This document shows, in pieces, positions 35,949-45,083 of a stretch of DNA of 64,000 nt. The position numbers were made by a program, and so were the translations under genes. The number at the start of each line of letters is the position of its first letter. Positions within the stretch are counted from its first letter, which is position 1. Source of the stretch: JBEEJZ01 sp046046915 (lineage in GTDB: Bacteria; Pseudomonadota; Gammaproteobacteria; Burkholderiales; Burkholderiaceae_C); assembly GCA_046046915.1 (NCBI GenBank), contig JBJOIT010000013.1, forward strand, positions 1 through 64,000, in the 5' to 3' direction. Under the pieces are notes generated by a model. It saw only the letters and a list, made by a program, of their open reading frames with translations, ran no database searches and was not told the DNA's origin.

Positions 35949-38341
35949 AGTGCCCCCAACATTTTGAGATGACCAGCGACCCGTCCTGCTAGTGCCTCCA
36001 CTTCATCAGTCAACACTGGCAGGGGTGTTGAATACCGGGCGGCCAGTAACTTCACCCGCTGCGTCAGAGACTGACTTATGCGGTCCATCTCCCCATACAC
36101 AGCGGTACCGATAGCGCTGAGCCACTTGTCATCGACTACCAGAGCTCGAATTTCCACATCGGAAAGCTTTGGATATTTGGCATAGGCCAGGGTATCCAGT
36201 GTGTATTCCGCTTCTCGCAATGTCTTCTTGAAGTCTGACTCCAGGTTACATAGTTTGAGCCAAGCACTCAGTGCGACAGCCTCGTCTTTGGAATCCGCAT
36301 CACCCTTAATTTCCTTCAAACGGGCAGACACATGTACCTTATTGACCTTGTCCAATTCGGCAAACAGACCGTCAGCGCTGCCGTGCTCTTCTTCGAGTTC
36401 AGTCATTTCCGCAACCAGGGTTTCAATAGTGGATTCAAGCGCGGTAATGGCGGCTTGCTCCTCGGCAAAGTATCGAGCAACGACCAAGGATTTGGGGACG
36501 AGTTCACAGGTCCATCCCTTGTCCACCTCTTTACCCTTGGCATTTTTCACCAGCACACGAGTGGTTTGCGCCTTCCAGCCTTCTGATGCGATGAGATAGC
36601 AGTCATCCTGCATGGTGGTGGACCAGTAGTCCATAAGATGCTGGTACACGTCATACGCGTCAATCAAGGGCTTGCCAACATAGTGGCCCAGGAGGTCCTC
36701 CGCAAGCGCCTTGATGACGGCCTTTGGGTGACAACCCACCTGCAATGCCTTGAGGGTGTTGGCACTATGCTGCTGCCAATCAGCATAGAGCGCTGTCATG
36801 CTTCCAATGAACGCCACAAACTCCGGGTGGCCATAAATGGTGGGCTTGATGTCATCTTTGGACACGGTCAGGTCCAAGTAGCCCGGGCGATTTGCGGCGA
36901 AAAGGCCCGCCTTGAGCTGTGGGCAGACTGTCCAGTAGCTTTCCAGGGCATCAACATCGCGCTGCGGGATGCCGCCGTGTAAGTGGGCATTAATGTCCTG
37001 CAGGTCTTCGGCCTGCTGGCTGTCGATGTAACGCGGCAGATTCAGATTGAAGCCGTTTTTCTCGATTTCATCGAAGGAAACCATGCGGGAATACTTTGGC
37101 ACCTCCAACCGCTTGTTGAAGACATCAACAATTTTGTGCAGGTCCATATCGCGCAGACGGTTCTTGTTGCCGTCCTTGATGAAGCCACTGCTGGCATCCA
37201 CCATGAAGATGCCTTTGCGGTTCTGGGCATTTTCCTTGTCGATGATGATGATGCAGGCCGGAATGCCGGTGCCATAGAACAAGTTGGCCGGCAGACCAAT
37301 CAGTCCCTTGATGTACCCCTTGCGAATCAGGTTTTCTCGGATGACTGCCTCGGCATTGCCGCGAAACAACACGCCGTGCGGAAGAATGCAAGCACCCTTG
37401 CCACTGCTTTTGAGGGAGCGGACGATGTGCAGCAGGTAGGCGAAGTCACCTTGCTTGGCCGGCGGAACGCCAAAACTCTGGAATCGGTCAAACACATCTT
37501 CGGCCGGGTTGAAACCAGTACCCCAGCGCTTGTCACTGAAAGGCGGATTTGCGACCACGAAGTCAAACGTTTTGAGCTGGCCATCGTCAGTCTTGAACAA
37601 TGGGTTTGCCAGCGTGTTGCCCTGCTTGATGAGCGCCGTTGGCTTGTCATGCAGAATCATGTTCATGCGCGCTAGACCGGAGGTCGCCGCGTCTTTTTCC
37701 TGCCCATATAGGGTGATGGGAGCTGTGGCCTCCTCACCGACTTTCAACAGCAGGGAGCCCGAACCGCAGGTCGGGTCGTATGCCGTGGTGTCGCTGCTAG
37801 TGGTGGCCGCATGGATGCCGATAATGTGGGCCATGATGCGGCTGACCTCTGCCGGGGTGTAGAACTGCCCCTTGCTCTTGCCACTCTCGGTGGCGAAATG
37901 GCGCATCAGGTACTCGTACGCATCACCCAGAATGTCGTCACCCTCGGCCCGGTTTTTGGAAAAATCCAGTGCCTTGTTCTCAAAGATGGCAATCAGGTTG
38001 GTTAGACGGTCCACCAACTCCTGGCCACTGCCCAGTTTGGTGGCGTCATTGAAGTCCGGCATGTCGGCCAGCTGATTGGCCTTTGCCAGGGGCCCCAGAA
38101 TCTTCTTGTTGATATCGTCGCCGATATGGGTAGAACCCTTGAGGGCCACCATGTCCTTGAAACTTGCCCCATCCGGGATGACGATGGGCGCGAACGGCAC
38201 GCCGGCGTATTTGTCGCTGATGTACTTCACGAACAGCATTACAAGGACATAGTCCTTGTACTGGCTGGCGTCCATGCCGCCGCGAAGTTCGTCGCAGGAC
38301 TGCCAAAGGGATGAATAGAGTTCGGATTTTTTGATTGCCAT
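35945..38341 (-). CDS. hsdM: Type I restriction-modification DNA methyltransferase subunit (system 2)
   Basis: The 798-residue HsdM has the adenine methyltransferase motif I DPTCGSGSLLLKVGEEA and catalytic NPPFSDKRW. It is longer than system 1 HsdM because of an extended C-terminal helical part (residues about 480-798) with coiled-coil character (TIETLVAEMTELEEEHG). It is the first gene of hsdM-hsdS-hsdR-peptidase. The region just upstream carries the terminator of the candidate large RNA, so the operon should have its own promoter between 38,342 and 38,417. Confidence 0.94.
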   Translation of the reverse strand: MAIKKSELYSSLWQSCDELRGGMDASQYKDYVLVMLFVKYISDKYAGVPFAPIVIPDGASFKDMVALKGSTHIGDDINKKILGPLAKANQLADMPDFNDATKLGSGQELVDRLTNLIAIFENKALDFSKNRAEGDDILGDAYEYLMRHFATESGKSKGQFYTPAEVSRIMAHIIGIHAATTSSDTTAYDPTCGSGSLLLKVGEEATAPITLYGQEKDAATSGLARMNMILHDKPTALIKQGNTLANPLFKTDDGQLKTFDFVVANPPFSDKRWGTGFNPAEDVFDRFQSFGVPPAKQGDFAYLLHIVRSLKSSGKGACILPHGVLFRGNAEAVIRENLIRKGYIKGLIGLPANLFYGTGIPACIIIIDKENAQNRKGIFMVDASSGFIKDGNKNRLRDMDLHKIVDVFNKRLEVPKYSRMVSFDEIEKNGFNLNLPRYIDSQQAEDLQDINAHLHGGIPQRDVDALESYWTVCPQLKAGLFAANRPGYLDLTVSKDDIKPTIYGHPEFVAFIGSMTALYADWQQHSANTLKALQVGCHPKAVIKALAEDLLGHYVGKPLIDAYDVYQHLMDYWSTTMQDDCYLIASEGWKAQTTRVLVKNAKGKEVDKGWTCELVPKSLVVARYFAEEQAAITALESTIETLVAEMTELEEEHGSADGLFAELDKVNKVHVSARLKEIKGDADSKDEAVALSAWLKLCNLESDFKKTLREAEYTLDTLAYAKYPKLSDVEIRALVVDDKWLSAIGTAVYGEMDRISQSLTQRVKLLAARYSTPLPVLTDEVEALAGRVAGHLKMLGAL

Positions 38342-38417
38342 TGTCGAATTCGATTGTTGGCGTCATGCTACCCGCTGGCGGACGTGTATTCGCCAGGACG
38401 GGCGACCAGGACCATAG

Positions 38418-38442
38418 AAAAAGCCCCCCTTGCGGGAGGCTT
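38418..38442 (-). terminator. Intrinsic terminator at the 3' end of the candidate RNA
   Basis: On the minus strand a 9-bp stem (AAGCCTCCC, loop GCAA, GGGGGGCTT, one G-T wobble) runs into five T. No protein-coding gene lies upstream of it on this strand for over 1.3 kb, so it most likely ends a non-coding transcript. Confidence 0.8.
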
Positions 38443-39791
38443 CCTCGTTTGCGGCAGTAGTTCAATTGCGTCGTCAAATAGACCCCGGAGCTGTGCCCCG
38501 GGGTTCGAATCAAACGAATTACGCAATCTGGGATATCTCCCATACCTTGTCCATCGCCGTGGTTCATCAGAAGCAAAGCCTCAAATTTCCACGCACCCTG
38601 CAAACGCTCGGGCTCACCAGACCGCCAAGTCTGGCTCACCGAATAAAAGCGTCCACACGGCTCGAAAGATGCCCGCCAAGGCATCTTCTGCCGGAACCCC
38701 TCTCGCCAAAGAGGGGGCCGTTCACTTCCAAATCATCATCTTTTCAACCGACTCGGCTTTCGCCGGCCACTCAACCGCATAGGCAGACTCATGTCTTGGG
38801 ATGTTGTCCAGGGATTGCTCCCTGCCCTTAGCCCCAGCAGTTGGCTTATAGCCCCCGGTTTGCGTGGTAGTTACTTCCCCGCACCTCGGGCCATTTTGTG
38901 TTGGTTCGATACGCAAGTCTTCACGAGTAGAACGCAAGTTGCTCACGAACAGCGGTGCTTTCTGGCGCGTCTCCAGATTTCCCTCACCCCGAAACCATTA
39001 AGCGGGTGGGTACTCATTGCACTGTTCTCTGCTCATTTCCACAATTTCCAGGCACTTCAGGCCCTAGCTTGCTCACACTCATCCGATTGCCCTCGCGGGC
39101 TTTTACATGCTTTTGCTCCCAGTGATGCCGACGGCTGTGATGGTGCGACCCATCTGACCCCCTGCTACCACCCATACCCCTCACCAGGTTCAAACCCTGG
39201 TTCGTGCATGGTCGCGGACTTCGACACCGAATCGGTGCCTCGCCTCGCCCAGCTGGACTGCATGTCGGTAATCGTCTCGCCTCTGCCCTTGTTCAGGAGG
39301 CAGGGTAGCGAGCCGACAGACTTAAAAAAATCATCTCGCATATCAGGCGCTCGTCCCGGATGACAAATCCGAGGGTCACAGGCTACAAAGCCCTTGGACA
39401 GGTTATTACCCCTGGCCAGCCCTTCCCCAATCGCACGGTCTCTGCAGGAGTGCATTCAACGCAAACCATGCAGGACACCCCGGGTGGCAACCCGGGCGTA
39501 TGAAGTAGAGGCGGGGGATTACTCCGGCAGCTTGCGCTGCCGGGATTACTCCCCGCCCCCCTTCCGACACGTAGCGGGCACCCGTTTGAGGATGCACTAC
39601 GCGCTGTGGCGCTCCAGAACCACCAGAGAGCTCACGCCGGAAGAAAAGATGATGATGAAGTTCAGGGCGTTGGCGCGCCCCTGTGAACTTCGAGAAGTTT
39701 GAGGGTGTTGGCGCACCTGGCCCCGTTCAATGCGTTGGCACGCACATCACAAGTCCTATGCAGCGTATAGACACCATTTTTCGACCAGGTC
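38418..39791 (-). ncRNA. Candidate large structured RNA with complementary kissing loops
   Basis: No convincing protein is encoded in this 1.37-kb interval, yet strong hairpins are frequent. Three have the plus-strand hexaloop CGCCAA: stem CCAGAC/GTCTGG (38617-38634), stem AAGATGCC/GGCATCTT (38666-38687) and stem CCCCTCT/AGAGGGG (38697-38716). Three have the complementary loop TTGGCG or TTGGCA: stem GGGCG/CGCCC (39665-39680), GGTG/CACC (39704-39717) and TGCG/CGCA (39731-39744). Stems differ while loops stay constant. Other hairpins lie at 38483-38503, 39184-39200, 39479-39496 and 39510-39557. A minus-strand promoter and terminator bracket it. Size and style recall GOLLD and ROOL RNAs; family membership is not established. 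Confidence 0.65.
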
Positions 39792-39797
39792 GAAAAA

Positions 39798-39826
39798 TTT
39801 TTAATGGCTTCATAGTCTTCCCTCAA
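39798..39826 (-). promoter_or_regulatory. Candidate promoter for the large RNA
   Basis: On the minus strand TTGAGG (39821-39826) and TAAAAA (39798-39803) are 17 bp apart, each matching four of six sigma-70 consensus positions. Transcription would start near 39,791, at an inverted repeat (TTTTTCGA with TCGAAAAA, 39777-39797). Confidence 0.45.
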
Positions 39827-39837
39827 TCGAACGTCTA

Positions 39838-39903
39838 CAGACGTCCCATTTCGTGAAACGGCAGTGGCAGACAGCCCATTGACGCCGGCAGACGTCCCAT
39901 TTT
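39838..39903 (+). repeat. Three direct repeats of CAGACGTCCCATT type
   Basis: CAGACGTCCCATTT occurs at 39838-39851 and 39889-39902, with a degenerate copy CAGACAGCCCATT at 39868-39880. They lie upstream of both the leftward RNA promoter and the rightward gene at 39,955, so they may be operators for a shared regulator. Confidence 0.7.
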
Positions 39904-39954
39904 CCGTAGCTGTTGCTACAGGTAAGACCCTCTACCTACAAAAGCGACATCCAC

Positions 39955-40821
39955 ATGAAAAATACCCCGGACATTCTTGACCTGCGCGTCCCCACCGGCA
40001 AAACCGTACTCATGCAGCACCTGCAAACGCTCGTCTTACGAGGCAACCCGTACTGGATTGGCGGCGTCATATCACCGGCAAAGCTTCCAGCCCTGGCCGC
40101 CAAACTGGCTGGCCGCTACCCAATTCAGCGTGACGAGCGAGGCCGCACGTATGACCGCTCCAGAGGTCTTGCATCCGCCCACTTTGTTGCCTATCCTGCC
40201 GCAGACGGCGCAATCGCCTGGTGGGTGCTGTCCAGTACCGGCCTCGGAGGGCTCGCCGACAGCAAAACTCCGGATGCCCACGTTGCCAAACATGCACTAC
40301 GGGCAAACGGCCACATCGAGTTTGAAGACTACGTGCTTCTGTACGCGCACAAGAAAGACGCCCGGACAGTTCGCGATGCGAAAACCGGCCGCGAAAAGAA
40401 AATCATCAAAGACTGCTCCACTTGGACTTGGAAGCTTACCAACCGGTCCTATGGCCAGGTCATGGCGGCCATCGAAAACGATGTCAGTGCGTTGAACTTC
40501 GGACGCGACGACGCCAAGTTGGAAGGCCTACGCGGCACATTGGCTTATCAGCGTCGTCGACCACTGTTCTCCGGCGTCCGGAGTCAGGTTTTACAGCTCC
40601 ATAGGGAAGCAGACAGCCAATGGGGGCTCGTCCGCAAGGCTTGGCTGGCCCGCTACACACAGTTCGCCCTCAAATATGGCGACAACGCCGGGCGCCTGCG
40701 GTCGATGAAAGAAATCACCAGCCAACACTTGCCAAAGATGGGCCGTTTTAAGGTATTTGGTGACATCACCTTGGGCCATCTCGTTCGCGGCGACGTCCCG
40801 CGTCACAGCGCTGGCAACTGA
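39955..40821 (+). CDS. Unknown protein beside the candidate RNA (288 aa)
   Basis: I do not recognise this 288-residue protein. It is soluble and basic toward the C-terminus (LRGTLAYQRRRPLFSGVRSQVLQLHREA), which could suit nucleic-acid binding. I chose the ATG at 39955 (MKNTPDIL); a start 14 codons earlier is open but has no ribosome site. It is divergent from the candidate RNA, with the three direct repeats between. Followed after 162 bp by another unknown gene. Confidence 0.7.
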   Translation: MKNTPDILDLRVPTGKTVLMQHLQTLVLRGNPYWIGGVISPAKLPALAAKLAGRYPIQRDERGRTYDRSRGLASAHFVAYPAADGAIAWWVLSSTGLGGLADSKTPDAHVAKHALRANGHIEFEDYVLLYAHKKDARTVRDAKTGREKKIIKDCSTWTWKLTNRSYGQVMAAIENDVSALNFGRDDAKLEGLRGTLAYQRRRPLFSGVRSQVLQLHREADSQWGLVRKAWLARYTQFALKYGDNAGRLRSMKEITSQHLPKMGRFKVFGDITLGHLVRGDVPRHSAGN

Positions 40822-40983
40822 GTCCACGCCGCGCAGTCGCAATCTAACTGTCCGCGCAGCGACCAGTCGCATGGACGCAAAGCGACTTTACGGGCCAACG
40901 CGCGGTGCCTACACAACTTGCCCGCGCAGTGACAAGGCTGTTGGCGCGCGGCTACTTCACAACCAACCGCGAGATTCCCATCC

Positions 40984-41601
40984 ATGAAATCATTTCTCAT
41001 CAAAGCCCCAGCGAAGGGCAAAACCACCTGCACAGTGGTGCGTCAGTTCTACGACAAGGCGTCACGACGCACCAAGACGCAGTACCTCGGCAGCTTCAAC
41101 GTCGCCATTGACCCATCAATATTGCCCGCAGGCGTGCGCCTGCGCCCGGACATCGAAATCGATGCCGAGCAGCTTGCAGAGGTCGCGAGCTGGCTCAAGC
41201 AAAACGGCACCTTCGGCCAAACCCCTATGCTCTCAGCCTCCGTGCTTGAACAAGCCCGTCGGCACTTGATGGAGGTCATGCACGACGAGCGCATGCAGGT
41301 TCATCAGCAATCGGACCTCGACCTTGCGGCCAGCATTTTGAATGGCGCCGCCATGGACCTCCAACATGCGTCCGCACAACTCCGCTTGCAAGGCATCGAA
41401 CTCTCCTCCGGCATGCTCAGCTATACCGGGACTGACATGGCGAAGTGCATCAATGACATGGACCGCCTGAAAGTGCAAAGCAATCAGATTCGCGCGGCTG
41501 CAATTCAATTCGAAGAGGCGCTCAAGGAAGCCAGGCTTATGAAGCGGATGAACAAAGGCGCGAAGGCGGGCAACAGAATCCATTGCCTGACCACTGGTTA
41601 A
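40984..41601 (+). CDS. Unknown protein (205 aa)
   Basis: The protein starts with a small basic domain (MKSFLIKAPAKGKTTCTVVRQFYDK and then TKTQYLGSFNV) that recalls the N-terminal fold of some transposase-like and integrase-like proteins. Long helices follow, including a likely coiled coil near residues 120-190. No catalytic motif is visible. The 162-bp gap before it holds three CCGCGCAG copies (40829, 40852, 40922). It probably belongs with the gene upstream. Confidence 0.65.
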   Translation: MKSFLIKAPAKGKTTCTVVRQFYDKASRRTKTQYLGSFNVAIDPSILPAGVRLRPDIEIDAEQLAEVASWLKQNGTFGQTPMLSASVLEQARRHLMEVMHDERMQVHQQSDLDLAASILNGAAMDLQHASAQLRLQGIELSSGMLSYTGTDMAKCINDMDRLKVQSNQIRAAAIQFEEALKEARLMKRMNKGAKAGNRIHCLTTG

Positions 41602-41755
41602 GCCACTACCGAAGTCCATGGCTGTGGCACTGACCAGAATATTTTGAATTACCGCGCCCAAGGATACGATTCGCTCAACATAAGGCACTCCACTTATTGA
41701 ATCACCAAGGCAAGCGATGGCCAAAACCAAGAGGGGAGAACGGTGCGCCTTCTCT

Positions 41756-43387
41756 TCAACTGATTCCAACTGCTCTTGGGTGCTCTGCAGTGAATCCGGT
41801 CTCACCCACCACTTCCCGTTTTGGCAGTTGTGATGCCCCTGGAATTGGCAGCTTACGCCCTGCCTTCTTTGAAGCGCGCTCAGCCTTCTCTAGGGGGTGC
41901 TCGGAAAAGTGTTCTTTAAACGTCTTCTTTAGTGCCGTGCTGTTGGTAGCTTTCAAGGCTTCCATGATTGCATCCCGGTCAACTATTTTCAACGTGTACT
42001 TAGTTGTTTTGGATGCCGCGTCCTTGACATTCTGTTTCGCTTCTGGCGAAAGGTCTCCAGAGGTCCAGAACTCAAATACTTGCTGGCAGTTGTTCCAAAA
42101 AGGCTCCTGCGCAGCAGCCCTACGAATCACTGGAATTCGGTCATCCAGCCAGTGCTTCACCAAGTCGTCCGGGATGATTCCGCCAGGCTTGTATCCCTTG
42201 CATTCGATGAAACGCACCGTCTGTCTGATATGAAGTACCAAAACGTCCACTTCAGCTGAGCGACCTATGTCATCTCGCAAAATTTCGTTCAACTGAATGG
42301 TTGTATGAGCGCTATTTAGGCGAACCAACTCGGCGGTAAAGTACTCAAACAGAGCGCCACGAAGGTTCGTCGCGGCGCCTTCGATGTGGCTCAGACGGCT
42401 AAATACTGCGTCCACCTTTTCAAAAGTGTCGACCCTAGGGAAGACGTCCTTCAACAGGTCAGTGAGTTCTCTTAGCGCTTTTGCCACATCGGCACCGAAG
42501 AGCGTTTCCGTAGTGGCAGGTATAACTCCGTTGGACCGAGCGAGTGCAAATGCTTCAGGGGTATACCCGTCAGCTACAAAAATTTGCATGCACCGGCCCA
42601 CCTTGGTGAGGCTACGAAGCGTTTTGCATTTGTTGATGAACGGCTGCAACTCCTTTTCAGACACGTTGGTGCCCAACAGGACGTCACAAACCAAAAACCC
42701 TGACTTCGGTTTGCTTCCAGACCACTGAACCAGAGGCCCCACATAGGAGGGACCCGTCATGTCCCAATTGAATGTGCCAACTTTGGGCTGCTTGTCACCT
42801 TCATCACGAAGTTCAACTTTGTTGTAGCTGACAAGACCAAGATTCCGTGCCCAGTCCTTGATTGCGCAGAGAAGGATTGTCTCGGTCTTCAACCGTGCAC
42901 GCATCTGCGCCAACTCAAATGACTGGGCAGCCGCCTTTTGCGAAAGTTCCAGGCACTTACCGATGCCAGGCACATCAAATACCTTGACCAGGTCGGCCTT
43001 CTCCAAGCGAGAAAGAATTGTCGCGGGTGACTGGTGCCCCTTTTGGGCAAGTGGCGCGCCACAGGCTATCGCGAAGTGCTCCACTGGCATCACGCCGCCT
43101 CGCGCGAGCAATGCTGCTAAGCCGCCTCCGTATGAGATTGAGTTCCGGAGTAGCTCATCCGTCAATGCGTGCCAAAACTCGTGAGATGCGTAGTCGGACT
43201 GTAAATATACGAACCGGGCGTTCCTGGGAAACGGTAGGTACGCAAGCTTCTTAATTGACGTAGAGCGAGAAACCTTTTGCCTGGCATTGGCGGGGGTTAG
43301 TCGATATTCATCGACCAGTGCTTTCACCAAGGCCGTGCTCACGCAGGGGCCAATCCTAGTCAGCGCAATTTGAACTATGTCAGCCAT
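41756..43387 (-). CDS. Lone PD-(D/E)XK nuclease-like protein (543 aa)
   Basis: The N-terminal 165 residues look like winged-helix modules (VKALVDEYRLTPANARQKVSRS). A middle region follows, with SGFLVCDVLLGTN, then PFINKCKTLRSL. The C-terminal part shows a PD-(D/E)XK core: Glu in GALFEYFTAEL (about residue 348), Asp in GRSAEVDVLVLH (about 381) and VRFIECKGYKPGG (Glu395, Lys397). This fits a restriction-type nuclease. It stands alone between unrelated genes, with no methyltransferase beside it. I chose the ATG at 43387; six residues more are possible. The family is not recognised. Confidence 0.7.
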   Translation of the reverse strand: MADIVQIALTRIGPCVSTALVKALVDEYRLTPANARQKVSRSTSIKKLAYLPFPRNARFVYLQSDYASHEFWHALTDELLRNSISYGGGLAALLARGGVMPVEHFAIACGAPLAQKGHQSPATILSRLEKADLVKVFDVPGIGKCLELSQKAAAQSFELAQMRARLKTETILLCAIKDWARNLGLVSYNKVELRDEGDKQPKVGTFNWDMTGPSYVGPLVQWSGSKPKSGFLVCDVLLGTNVSEKELQPFINKCKTLRSLTKVGRCMQIFVADGYTPEAFALARSNGVIPATTETLFGADVAKALRELTDLLKDVFPRVDTFEKVDAVFSRLSHIEGAATNLRGALFEYFTAELVRLNSAHTTIQLNEILRDDIGRSAEVDVLVLHIRQTVRFIECKGYKPGGIIPDDLVKHWLDDRIPVIRRAAAQEPFWNNCQQVFEFWTSGDLSPEAKQNVKDAASKTTKYTLKIVDRDAIMEALKATNSTALKKTFKEHFSEHPLEKAERASKKAGRKLPIPGASQLPKREVVGETGFTAEHPRAVGIS

Positions 43388-43694
43388 GCAATGCTCCATT
43401 GTCACACTGCGCTATTTATAACACGTTAATACGTGGACCGCCCCTATTTTGTGGTTCCGCCAACAGCCCCTGAAATCATGGGGTATGCACGGCCTAAAAT
43501 TTCATAAAGGCCAATTCGATGTCACAGTGGCACTCTATCAGGCAGATATTTTGGAACCCTCTGCACTTTCCAGGGCCAACACTTACAAATTCTTTGGACG
43601 AAATGGATGGCGTCGGTTTGCTGTATGTAAATGGCTCTGTTCTTAATGCGTATTGATTTTTTGTGTTTTCTTGATTTTCAGAAGAGAATCGCTC
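43388..43694. other. Gap between nuclease-like gene and IS remnant
   Basis: A short inverted repeat (CACGT-TAAT-ACGTG, 43423-43436) lies here; TTAATACGT recurs near the right end of the transposase remnant (44,557). No gene is visible. The left end of the IS is somewhere in this gap, but I could not define its inverted repeats. Confidence 0.4.
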
Positions 43695-44565
43695 ATGCGC
43701 GCTTCTCAGTTCAAGACACTACTGGCAATGCTACCCGGGCTTAGCCCTGAGCAACTGGCCGACCTGCGCTCTGAGACCGAGCGTATCCACCAACACTCCC
43801 GCGCTCTAAGCTCAATTGATGAGGCGATGGCCGGCGCCGGGTGCTTTTCAGCATGGGGAGTGCCTTCAGAAGGGGCTGACCATCAGAGCAACGGCCAAGG
43901 AGCTTGGGGTGTCCGTGAGCACTGCGTTCCGATGGCGCCACCGATTCCTGGAGGCCGTCGTGGGGCACCAGCCCAGGGGCGTGACGGGCATTTTTGAGGC
44001 CGACGAAACGTACTTCAGGGAGTCCCAAAAAGGGAGTCGAAAGCTTGTTTCGCCCGAGGACCCCACCAAAGCTCGACCGCCGCGTCGCCACGGCGGAAAG
44101 CCACCCACCAAGGGCAAAAAGGGCAAAGCGTCCTCTCGTAAAGACCTGGTGCTGGTATTGGTTGGTCGGCTGCGGGGGCAGCCCTATGTGTCAGACCAAA
44201 CATTGGGGGCCATGACCATAGCCCAAGCCACCGACGCCTTGCGTGGCGTGGTCGGTCCGGGAACCTTAGTCTGCATCGACGGCAGTGCAGCGTTGCGAGG
44301 AGCTGTCAAGTCCCTGGGCGCGGCCTATCACTCGGTGGCTGTCACCTACGGTCCTCGCGTTGAGGAGGGTGTCTACCACGTGCAGACCGTGAACAGCTAC
44401 CACGAGCGCCTTAAGACCACGCTCAACAGAGTTCGCAGAGGCGTAGCCACCAAGTACATGCCCAATTACCTTGCCTGGACAAGGCTGGACGAGTGGTACA
44501 AGGGCGACTTAAAGCCCGAATATTTCGTCATATCGGCGCTTGGAAGACAGCTCATTAATACGTAA
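43695..44565 (+). pseudogene. ISXO2-like (IS1595 family) transposase, frameshifted
   Basis: The N-terminus (MRASQFKTLLAMLPGLSPEQLADL) reads in one frame from 43695. The body reads in another frame: the helix-turn-helix AKELGVSVSTAFRWRHRFL, then the ISXO2 domain with GIFEADETYFRESQKGSR, TLVCIDGSAAL, and NSYHERLKTTLNRVRRGVATKYMPNYL. The Cys-rich zinc ribbon expected between them (about 45 residues) is gone, so an internal deletion with frameshift near 43,840 has broken the gene. Confidence 0.8.
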
Positions 44566-44651
44566 CGCGGGATGGGCGCGAACGGACTACAGGGGATGAC
44601 TGTGCCATGAGACAAAAGGTGGCAATTGGGAGCTTTCAAACATATGCAGGA

Positions 44652-44679
44652 TTGAAACTCTAGCATTTGATGCTATACT
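44652..44679 (+). promoter_or_regulatory. Promoter and operator of the toxin-antitoxin pair
   Basis: TTGAAA (44652-44657) and TATACT (44674-44679) are 16 bp apart. Between and over them lies the perfect dyad TAGCAT-TTG-ATGCTA (44661-44675), well placed for autorepression by the HigA-type antitoxin. Confidence 0.7.
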
Positions 44680-44690
44680 TAGGAACAACA

Positions 44691-45083
44691 ATGCATTCAA
44701 AAAGAGTATTCAAGACGAGAACGTTTGACCGATGGGCGAAGAAGTTGATAACGGACGCTTTGCTTTGTGTCGCTGCACGGGAAATCGAAAAGGGCCAATT
44801 CGAGGCCGACTTAGGTGGCGGGTTATGCAAGAAAAGAATTGCCATGCCTGGAATGGGTAAGAGCGGCGCTACGAGAACCCTTGTGGCCAAGCGTCATGCT
44901 CAAGCCATATTCTTTGTCGTGGGCCGCTCAAAGAGCGACCCCGGTACTGACTTTAGTGCGAAAGAAGAAGAGGCTGCCAAGATTACTGGCGGTAACTTGC
45001 AGAAAGCAGATGTTGCGAGATTGGACCAAATGAAGGCAGACGGTGCCTTGACGGAGATATGTAATGACAAATCAAAATGCTAA
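44691..45083 (+). CDS. higB: HigB/RelE-type toxin (DUF1044)
   Basis: The 130-residue protein matches the RelE-superfamily toxin group that opens with RVFKTRTFDRWAKK. It has GLCKKRIAMPGMGKSGATRTL and AIFFVVGRSKSDP. These toxins cut mRNA on the ribosome. The ATG at 44691 has AGGAAC upstream and follows a clear promoter. The toxin gene comes before the antitoxin gene and overlaps it by 20 bp, the usual higBA order. Confidence 0.85.
   Translation: MHSKRVFKTRTFDRWAKKLITDALLCVAAREIEKGQFEADLGGGLCKKRIAMPGMGKSGATRTLVAKRHAQAIFFVVGRSKSDPGTDFSAKEEEAAKITGGNLQKADVARLDQMKADGALTEICNDKSKC

Noticed and set aside
38481..38530. tRNA-like stretch with GGGTTCGAATC
   Set aside because: The surrounding bases do not fold into acceptor, D and anticodon arms; only the T-loop-like word is present.
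38342..39800. Open frames of 60-190 residues in the candidate RNA interval (for example 38791-39363 plus, 39165-39455 minus)
   Set aside because: None has a ribosome site or protein-like composition, they overlap strong hairpins, and several run through the complementary-loop stems.
39838..39903. CRISPR-like array
   Set aside because: Only three short repeats with unequal spacing (30 and 21 bp) and no cas genes in the window, so they fit operator repeats better.
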